This document shows, one piece after another, positions 7,188 through 12,621 of a stretch of 12,621 nucleotides of DNA. Each line of letters begins with the position of its first letter. Positions within the stretch are counted from its first letter, which is position 1. The DNA is from an uncultured Pelolinea sp. (GTDB lineage Bacteria; Chloroflexota; Anaerolineae; Anaerolineales; Anaerolineaceae). The stretch is from positions 1-12,621 of the forward strand of contig CALGUJ010000313.1 of the NCBI GenBank assembly GCA_937902055.1, read 5' to 3'. Made by a program: the position numbers and the translations under genes. The notes beneath the pieces are model-generated. The model did no database searches and had not been told where the DNA came from. It saw nothing but the letters and a program-made list of their open reading frames with translations.

Positions 7188-9758
7188 ATGTCCGCAGAAA
7201 ATGCCACGCCCATTCGACAGCAATATTTGGATATCAAGAAAAACTATCCGGATGCGATCCTTTTTTTTCGGTTGGGCGATTTTTACGAAACTTTTGATGA
7301 AGATGCGGAAATTACCTCGCGTGAATTGGATTTGGTGCTAACCGGACGCAATGTGGCCAAGGGTCAAAAAGTACCCATGGCCGGAATTCCCTTTCATGCC
7401 GCTGACAACTATATTTCCCGTCTGATCGAAAAAGGATATCACGTTGCCATTTGCGAACAAATCGGTGACCAACCGCAGAAGGGATTATTTCCCCGTGAAG
7501 TGATTCGTTTGGTTACTCCCGGCACTGTAATTGAACCGGGTTTGATCAAAAACGAGAAAAACAATTACCTGGTCTCATTATTTATCCACGACCAAACTAC
7601 CGGTCTGGCTTATCTGGATATTTCTACCGGGGAGATCGGTATTTCCTGTTTTGAAGATCAAGATTTCCACAATCGATTAAGCGCCGAGATATCCCGTTTA
7701 CATCCCTCAGAGATCATTCTGCCTGAATCATTGAAAATTGAGCTGCCAGGCAGTTATCACCTCACCCGTTTGCCGGATTGGAAATTCGAAAAAGGCCGCG
7801 CTGAACAAATTCTGAAAACGCAATTTAAGGTTGCTTCGCTGGATGGATTTGGCTTAAAGGGTAAACCGGGCGCAATCGCCGCCCTGGGAGCAATCCTGGG
7901 TTATGTGAAAGATAGCGATCCGCAGGCATTGGTATTATTCACGGATTTGAATTTTTATTCCATCGAAGACCATATGGTGTTGGATGAGTCTACGCGCCGG
8001 AACCTGGAACTTACGGAAACGATTTTTAAAAATACTGAATCGGGTTCGCTCCTGGATGTAATCGATAAAACCCGCACACCGATGGGGAAACGCATGATCC
8101 GCCGGTGGTTGAATCAACCTCTGATCGATGCGGGGGAAATCAACACCAGATTGGACGCGGTGGATTTCTTCGTTGAAAGAGGATTAGATCGCCAGGAACT
8201 GCAAAAACAACTGAAGGCGGTTTCAGATATCGAAAGAATTGTCAACCGGATTATCTCTGAACATGCCGTCCCACGCGATCTGGTCGCGCTGCGCTATACG
8301 CTGGAAACGCTGCCGGGTATCTTATCCAAGCTGCAAAATGCCGTTGCCATTCTGCAACATGACCGGTTGTCCTTCGATGATTGTTCCCTCGAAACTGCGT
8401 TCCTCAAACGCAGTATTGTTGACGAGCCCCCCGCTACCCTGGCGCATACCGGCATTATACGCCCCGGTTTTTCAACCGAGCTGGACGAAATCATTCAGTC
8501 AACAAAGAACTCGCGGGATTACATTGCAAATCTTGAAAAAGTTGAAAAGCAGCGCACCGGTATAAAAACGTTAAAAGTAGGTTACAACAAAGTATTTGGG
8601 TATTATATTGAGATCAGCAATAGCTATGTCGATCAAGCCCCGCCCGAGTATATCCGCAAGCAAACCCTGGTCAATGGTGAACGATTTATCACTCCCGAAC
8701 TCAAAGAATACGAAACGATTGTGCTGAATGCCGAAGAGAATATCCACGCCATTGAAAACCGCGTGTTCAAAGAAATCTGTGCGGAAATCAAGAAATCCTC
8801 TGCGAAGCTCTTGAACGTCTCACGCTTCCTGGGAACTCTGGACGTTTTGCTCTCGTTCGCGCAGGTTGCGGTCGACAACAATTACGTCAGGCCGGTGTTA
8901 TTCTCGGATAAACGACTTGTGTTGATAAATGGCCGCCATCCGGTGGTGGAAAAAACACGCATGGATATATCATTTGTTCCCAACAACACGGAATTCATAA
9001 ATGGCGATAACATCCAGATCATCACCGGCCCCAACATGAGTGGGAAAAGCACGTATTTGCGCCAGGTTGCGTTGATTGTTTTATTAGCCCAAATCGGTTC
9101 GTTTGTGCCTGCGGATTCAGCCGAGATTGGGATCGTCGATCGTATATTTACTCGTATCGGCGCCCAGGACGAGATCCACGCCGGCCAATCGACGTTTATG
9201 GTCGAAATGATTGAAACGGCTAACATCCTGCACCATGCTACCGATAAAAGTCTATTGATTCTCGACGAGATTGGACGCGGTACCAGCACGTACGACGGCC
9301 TGTCGATTGCCTGGGCGGTATTGGAATTTATCCATAACCATCCGCGCCTGAAATCCCGAGCACTATTCGCGACTCATTATCATGAATTGACACAGCTCCC
9401 GGATATCCTGCCGAATATCAAGAACTACAATGTGGCTGTCAGCGAGGTGGATAACCACGTTATCTTTCTGCATAAAATAGTCCCGGGTGGCGCTGAAAAA
9501 TCTTTCGGAATTCACGTCGCGCAGATGGCAGGCATCCCCTCGCCTGTGATTACCCGCGCTGCTGAGATTCTGGCTCAATTGGAAGGTCAAGACAGTCCAT
9601 TGGAATTAAAAGACCGGCAGCAACCCGCTCAAATGACTTTTTTCCACGATGAAAATCCGGTGTTGGAAGAATTAAAACGCACCGATCCGAATTCGCTCAG
9701 TCCCATTGAAGCTTTAAATAAGATATACCAGTGGAAAAAAGAGATCGACCAGGAGTGA
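7188..9758 (+). CDS. mutS: DNA mismatch repair protein MutS
   Basis: Protein of 856 residues that finds mismatches and small loops in new DNA and recruits MutL. The mismatch-reading motif G-D-F-Y-E is present, with the intercalating Phe32 and Glu34, which places it in the repair-type MutS1 group and not MutS2. The connector (about 125-245), core and clamp domains follow; the clamp includes the K-V-G-Y-N-K-V-F-G-Y-Y-I-E-I-S stretch. The ATPase has Walker A G-P-N-M-S-G-K-S-T (614-622), Walker B L-I-L-D-E (690-694), the G-R-G-T-S-T motif (696-701) and His730 in A-T-H-Y-H. A beta-clamp binding box Q-M-T-F-F sits at 815-819, and a C-terminal helix completes the protein. All key residues are intact. 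The start is supported by the usual distance to the F-Y-E motif. The AGGA at 7171 is rather far (13 bases). No mutL is visible. A run of eight T lies in codons 25-27. Confidence 0.98.
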   Translation: MSAENATPIRQQYLDIKKNYPDAILFFRLGDFYETFDEDAEITSRELDLVLTGRNVAKGQKVPMAGIPFHAADNYISRLIEKGYHVAICEQIGDQPQKGLFPREVIRLVTPGTVIEPGLIKNEKNNYLVSLFIHDQTTGLAYLDISTGEIGISCFEDQDFHNRLSAEISRLHPSEIILPESLKIELPGSYHLTRLPDWKFEKGRAEQILKTQFKVASLDGFGLKGKPGAIAALGAILGYVKDSDPQALVLFTDLNFYSIEDHMVLDESTRRNLELTETIFKNTESGSLLDVIDKTRTPMGKRMIRRWLNQPLIDAGEINTRLDAVDFFVERGLDRQELQKQLKAVSDIERIVNRIISEHAVPRDLVALRYTLETLPGILSKLQNAVAILQHDRLSFDDCSLETAFLKRSIVDEPPATLAHTGIIRPGFSTELDEIIQSTKNSRDYIANLEKVEKQRTGIKTLKVGYNKVFGYYIEISNSYVDQAPPEYIRKQTLVNGERFITPELKEYETIVLNAEENIHAIENRVFKEICAEIKKSSAKLLNVSRFLGTLDVLLSFAQVAVDNNYVRPVLFSDKRLVLINGRHPVVEKTRMDISFVPNNTEFINGDNIQIITGPNMSGKSTYLRQVALIVLLAQIGSFVPADSAEIGIVDRIFTRIGAQDEIHAGQSTFMVEMIETANILHHATDKSLLILDEIGRGTSTYDGLSIAWAVLEFIHNHPRLKSRALFATHYHELTQLPDILPNIKNYNVAVSEVDNHVIFLHKIVPGGAEKSFGIHVAQMAGIPSPVITRAAEILAQLEGQDSPLELKDRQQPAQMTFFHDENPVLEELKRTDPNSLSPIEALNKIYQWKKEIDQE

Positions 9759-9770
9759 TCACTCCTGGTC
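9747..9770. terminator. perfect 24-base palindromic terminator holding both stop codons
   Basis: GACCAGGAGT, a central GATC, and the exact reverse complement of the first ten bases make a perfect palindrome. Its centre TGA|TCA is the mutS stop (9756-9758) directly abutting the stop of the opposing gene (9759-9761 read on the minus strand). On the plus strand the stem is followed by A and then eight T (9772-9779), A and five T, a strong rho-independent terminator for mutS. On the minus strand six T (complement of 9735-9740) follow after six bases, so it may also end the opposing transcript, less efficiently. Confidence 0.92.
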
Positions 9771-10964
9771 ATTTTTTTTATTTTTCTTGCGCCTTTTCTC
9801 TTCCTGTTCAACTTCTTCAAGTGTTTCCGGCATAACGGTTTTCTGCATCGCAGCCGTGTCTTCTGCTGGTATTTCTTCAGGAATTGCGACAGGTTCAGAT
9901 TCAGCCTGAACTTCAACGGGGGTTGCCGTAGCGGCAGCCGGTTTGACAAATTTTCCCGCCAGGAGCAGCATGATACCGAAACCCATTACAACCAACGCGG
10001 AAATGATTACCAGAATGATCATTTGAAAACCGACATCTTGCACCGCACCCAGAAGAACCGACCCAAAACCGCTGATCATGTTTTTCAACAGTGGGTTCAA
10101 CATCATGGCAATGAATTGATCGAAACCGATCATCAGGATCACCAGTGCCAATAATATCACACCGGAAACGATAATCAGTAATCGTCCACACCATTTCCAC
10201 ATAACATCACGTTGGTTGCGAAGCAGCACTGCAACCAGGATCAGCAATAGAATCGTAACAATGGGCAGTAGACGGAACCCCCAGCGAATAAGGCTGTAAG
10301 TATTGAAATAGCGATCAGGCAAATTTTGATCAGGCGTGATAACGGTGACCAAAGAGATCGACGACGGCAAGCGATTAAACATGTCTTCGAAAGCCATCCC
10401 CCAGGCTTTCTCAAATTGATCCAGGTTTTTACCCGCCGGTTTGCAGAATGGTAAATCTTGAACGGTCAAATTGCCGTTGAAGTTCAATCCTTCCAGGGCA
10501 TTATCCTGGCAATTAGGCAAGGTAGCCAGGAATTCTTCGCCGATTTCCGAGCTTGAAGCGGCTAAATGCGTTTTCAGATCAGCGATATTTACTTTTAAAT
10601 CCGCTGTGGGTATTCTAAAATTGAAGTAGGAAAACATCTGATTGATGACATCATCAAAAGTGGATTGCACCAGCTCAGCCGGGATATACCTGGCGATGAT
10701 GCTGCTGATTGTGTCCTTATTGGCGGTCAAATCAATTTGAGTAGTAGCTTTCGAAGCGGCAGCCTGGAAAACCAGCGTTTCGGAAATCACATGAGGTAGA
10801 ACTTGCAGATACTCATCTTGGGCAACTAAAGCCGAGTAACTCAGCGGATTGAACAGCTTTAGCTCGACCGGTAGCGCGAAAAAAGAAAAGAACAAACCGG
10901 CAATAAATAAAATAGAGATCAAAAATGCCAGGATTCTGTTTTGAAAAGGTATATTCTTGTTCAT
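9759..10964 (-). CDS. unrecognised membrane protein, four predicted helices
   Basis: I do not recognise a family for this 401-residue protein. One N-terminal helix (about 11-31) acts as a signal-anchor. A region of about 195 residues (32-228), probably outside the membrane, contains two cysteines (152 and 174) that could form a disulfide. Three more membrane helices follow at about 232-248, 262-281 and 314-336. An amphipathic hydrophobic stretch lies at 283-306. The tail (340-401) is rich in Pro, Ala and Glu and ends in a Lys/Arg cluster. The ATG at 10964 has an AGGAA ribosome binding site seven to eight bases upstream. The gene lies 50 bases after the panE-like gene on the same strand, with a possible promoter in between. 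Its stop codon abuts that of mutS, and its terminal lysine codons are the complement of the mutS U-tract. A transport or envelope role is possible, but nothing in the sequence shows one. Confidence 0.85.
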   Translation of the reverse strand: MNKNIPFQNRILAFLISILFIAGLFFSFFALPVELKLFNPLSYSALVAQDEYLQVLPHVISETLVFQAAASKATTQIDLTANKDTISSIIARYIPAELVQSTFDDVINQMFSYFNFRIPTADLKVNIADLKTHLAASSSEIGEEFLATLPNCQDNALEGLNFNGNLTVQDLPFCKPAGKNLDQFEKAWGMAFEDMFNRLPSSISLVTVITPDQNLPDRYFNTYSLIRWGFRLLPIVTILLLILVAVLLRNQRDVMWKWCGRLLIIVSGVILLALVILMIGFDQFIAMMLNPLLKNMISGFGSVLLGAVQDVGFQMIILVIISALVVMGFGIMLLLAGKFVKPAAATATPVEVQAESEPVAIPEEIPAEDTAAMQKTVMPETLEEVEQEEKRRKKNKKNDQE

Positions 10965-10995
10965 AAAAATTTCCTATTGAAAGATGATTAAGTCC

Positions 10996-11004
10996 ATCAT
11001 AACA
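10996..11004 (-). promoter_or_regulatory. possible extended -10 promoter for the membrane-protein gene
   Basis: The minus strand reads TGT-TATGAT, an extended -10 with five of six hexamer matches. It would start transcription near 10989, about 25 bases before the ATG at 10964 and upstream of its AGGAA site. The -35 zone is poor (TCGAGC at 17-base spacing). The resemblance to the scpA promoter gives some support. Read-through from the panE-like gene remains an alternative. Confidence 0.35.
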
Positions 11005-11014
11005 TATACGGTTA

Positions 11015-12040
11015 TTACGCTCGAATGGTTTTTTCAAGCAAATCCGGATTTCGGGAATACTCTTCCCTGCATTTGGGATCTTCAAGTATAAGATTGAAAA
11101 TGTGAACGAGCGCTGAGTTCACCGGAGTTTCGATTCCTGTCTCTACTCCCTTTCGGACAATTGCACCATTAAGGTAATCCACCTCACTTATGGTTGAACC
11201 CTTCATCTTTTCAATATAAAAAGAAGGCATCTTCTCGCCGCGCCCCTTGGCAATTAATTGGATCAATAACGGTTGCAGGAGGAAATCCGGAAGATAGCGT
11301 ATGGCGGAAATTAATAATTTCAATGGCAAGCCTGGAAGGTTGACAATCCGGTACGCGCTTTTCTCCATAACATTCAAACCCTCCATAATTTGCGCTTTTT
11401 CGATTCTAAATAAACCCTTCCGTGAATAGACTTCCATTGGCGTCATATCCAGAATTCCGGATGTGGCGTTTGAAAATAGGTTTGAGATCATCTTGGACCA
11501 TTTCATGGATTCAAGGTGGTTGAAAAACTTGGGTTTTAAACCGCCTGCTTTAAGCAAAGCAAATAATTCTTCCATCAACGGCCCCGAACCGCATAAGCCG
11601 ATTCCGCGGTTTTTTTCAACTCTGACAGTGGTTGCATCCAACCGGCTCACCGCACTGACCATCGATGCGCCCATCACGTTCACCTGCGGGAAAGCCTTTT
11701 GCAATTTACTTTCATTCTCTACGCCGTTTTGTAAGCAGAGAATATTTCCAAAAATAATCCCGCTCTCTTTGAGCTGCTTGATGGCCTGATCGGTATCAAA
11801 AGCCTTAACGGCAATCAGGACGCAGTCAATAATTTCCTTCCCCAGTTCTTGATAATCGGAAATCAACCGGAAATTTGCGGTTTTCAATGAAAAGCCCTGA
11901 TTATGAATAGTGAGAACTTTTCCTTCAAGGTCCTTGCGTTGTTGGGGTCTCTCCAGAAAAATCACCTCGGCGCCCACAGCGGAAATACTTCCGCCGATGC
12001 AAATCCCGATCGCTCCCGCTCCGATGCACAAAATTTTCAT
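11015..12040 (-). CDS. panE: 2-dehydropantoate 2-reductase family protein (ketopantoate reductase, PanE/ApbA-like)
   Basis: NADPH-dependent oxidoreductase of 341 residues. The family enzyme reduces ketopantoate to pantoate for pantothenate and coenzyme A synthesis in the cytoplasm. The N-terminal Rossmann fold has G-A-G-A-I-G at 7-12, A-V-K-A with Lys79, and L-Q-N-G-V at 103-107. The C-terminal helical domain has K-W-S-K-M-I-S-N, with Lys183 at the place of the catalytic lysine and Asn187, and then S-E-V-D-Y-L-N-G at 285-292, the usual substrate-side motif. It is about 35 residues longer than the E. coli enzyme owing to a hydrophobic helical insert near 233-265. This occurs in a subgroup of the family whose substrate is not always proven, so the family is sure and the exact reaction likely. 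The ATG has AAAGG about six bases upstream. It lies 30 bases after fmt. Confidence 0.82.
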   Translation of the reverse strand: MKILCIGAGAIGICIGGSISAVGAEVIFLERPQQRKDLEGKVLTIHNQGFSLKTANFRLISDYQELGKEIIDCVLIAVKAFDTDQAIKQLKESGIIFGNILCLQNGVENESKLQKAFPQVNVMGASMVSAVSRLDATTVRVEKNRGIGLCGSGPLMEELFALLKAGGLKPKFFNHLESMKWSKMISNLFSNATSGILDMTPMEVYSRKGLFRIEKAQIMEGLNVMEKSAYRIVNLPGLPLKLLISAIRYLPDFLLQPLLIQLIAKGRGEKMPSFYIEKMKGSTISEVDYLNGAIVRKGVETGIETPVNSALVHIFNLILEDPKCREEYSRNPDLLEKTIRA

Positions 12041-12070
12041 GCTTACCTTTCCGGTTCCGAAAAATGTTTT

Positions 12071-12621
12071 TCAATTATTCCAATTGCGCGCGCCATTGAG
12101 GAATTCAGTTCCGCTCATGATGCGTTTTCCAGCAGGTTGAATCTGGATCAGTTTCAGGTCGCTACTGGCTGTTCCAACGACTGGAAATCTTTCCACAATA
12201 CCTCTCCGTCCCGGACCGAATGCGTGGCTGTCCATTACCTGTGCTTTCCAGACTCGCAGTGGATTTCCGTCCCATTGAAAAAAAGCCACCGGCCAGGGAT
12301 CGCAGGCTCTGATTTGTCTTTCCAGATAGCATGCTTCCTTTTCAAAATTCAATAACCCATCTTCTTTTTTAATCAGTTGAGAGTAGGTCGCGCCGTTTTC
12401 CGGTTGGTTTTTCGGTTTTAACCTGCCTGCGAAATAATCGGGCAGTGTCCGGATTAATAAATCTGCGCCAAGGTTTGCCAAATCAGCCGTCAGGCTCCCC
12501 GTGGTTTCCTGTCCGGTCAATTGCATTTCGGTTTTGCTCAATGTTGGGCCGGTATCGATGCCCTCATCCATCACCATGATCGTAACACCGCTTTTATCAT
12601 CGCCATTAAGGATCGCGCTGT
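12071..12621 (-). CDS. fmt: methionyl-tRNA formyltransferase, C-terminal part (5' end beyond the window)
   Basis: Enzyme that adds a formyl group from 10-formyl-tetrahydrofolate to the methionine on initiator tRNA. The window shows the last 183 or so residues; the frame is open to the right edge, so the start lies outside. The visible part opens with the end of the catalytic domain, where K-S-G-V-T-I-M-V-M-D-E-G-I-D-T-G-P is the strongly conserved strand and loop. The linker and the C-terminal tRNA-binding domain follow, with A-T-Y-S-Q-L-I-K-K-E-D, the R-Q-I-R-A-C-D-P-W-P-V-A box, L-R-V-W-K-A and the final I-Q-P-A-G-K-R. The catalytic Asn-His-Asp region cannot be seen. The in-frame ATG at 12577 is internal to the conserved core and is not the start. 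It heads the minus-strand group with the panE-like gene. Its common partner def is not in view. Confidence 0.95.
   Translation of the reverse strand, partial: SAILNGDDKSGVTIMVMDEGIDTGPTLSKTEMQLTGQETTGSLTADLANLGADLLIRTLPDYFAGRLKPKNQPENGATYSQLIKKEDGLLNFEKEACYLERQIRACDPWPVAFFQWDGNPLRVWKAQVMDSHAFGPGRRGIVERFPVVGTASSDLKLIQIQPAGKRIMSGTEFLNGARNWNN

Noticed and set aside
11002..11018. ATAAC...GTTAT inverted repeat after the panE-like gene as a terminator
   Set aside because: Only five A/T-rich pairs and no T-run follow; too weak to call.
11903..12355. 150-codon plus-strand frame across the panE-like gene and fmt
   Set aside because: It spans the junction of two well-supported minus-strand genes in the antisense direction and has no domain signal.
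1..12621. Mobile element, CRISPR array, tRNA or defence-system signatures
   Set aside because: No transposase or integrase motifs, no regularly spaced direct repeats and no tRNA-like cloverleaf were seen; nearly all sequence is explained by housekeeping genes.

Overview
The window is a compact stretch of bacterial chromosome at about half GC. It carries housekeeping genes in three transcription blocks and has no mobile element, CRISPR array, tRNA or rRNA. The cues fit a Chloroflexota (Anaerolineae-like) bacterium: a zinc-ribbon type S18, a parvulin foldase with Thr/Pro-rich linkers, an rnc-smc pair next to scpA and mutS, and mixed use of Shine-Dalgarno, leaderless and SD-less starts. This placement is an inference from style and gene order. 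No marker gene in the window proves it.

Layout. (1) Positions 1-1938, plus strand: rpsF (first base of the start codon cut by the window edge), rpsR, then a membrane-anchored peptidyl-prolyl isomerase. They end at a bidirectional hairpin terminator (1957-1992) shared with the converging smc. (2) Positions 2012-6320, minus strand: rnc then smc, 7 bases apart. (3) Positions 6386-9758, plus strand: scpA then mutS. Blocks 2 and 3 diverge from a 65-base gap holding two back-to-back extended -10 elements that form an inverted repeat. One drives rnc-smc. The other lies exactly where it would give scpA a leaderless mRNA. (4) Positions 9759-12621, minus strand: fmt (cut by the right edge), a ketopantoate-reductase family gene, and an unrecognised four-helix membrane protein that converges on mutS.

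How the genes work together: Smc and ScpA are partners in bacterial condensin and here share one intergenic promoter region. scpB, the third subunit gene, is not beside them. RNase III processes rRNA and double-stranded RNA. MutS starts mismatch repair. S6 and S18 are a ribosomal pair in the small-subunit platform. Fmt formylates initiator tRNA, and the PanE-like enzyme probably belongs to pantothenate synthesis.

The gene content is ordinary and I do not see a new defence or metabolic system. The most unusual structure is at DNA level. mutS and the membrane-protein gene end back to back inside a perfect 24-base palindrome. That palindrome contains both stop codons, acts as a terminator, and makes both proteins end in Asp-Gln-Glu. 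Each gene's terminal lysine codons supply the other gene's U-tract. The symmetric divergent promoter between rnc-smc and scpA-mutS is the second notable element. No stretch longer than about 80 bases lacks a gene.
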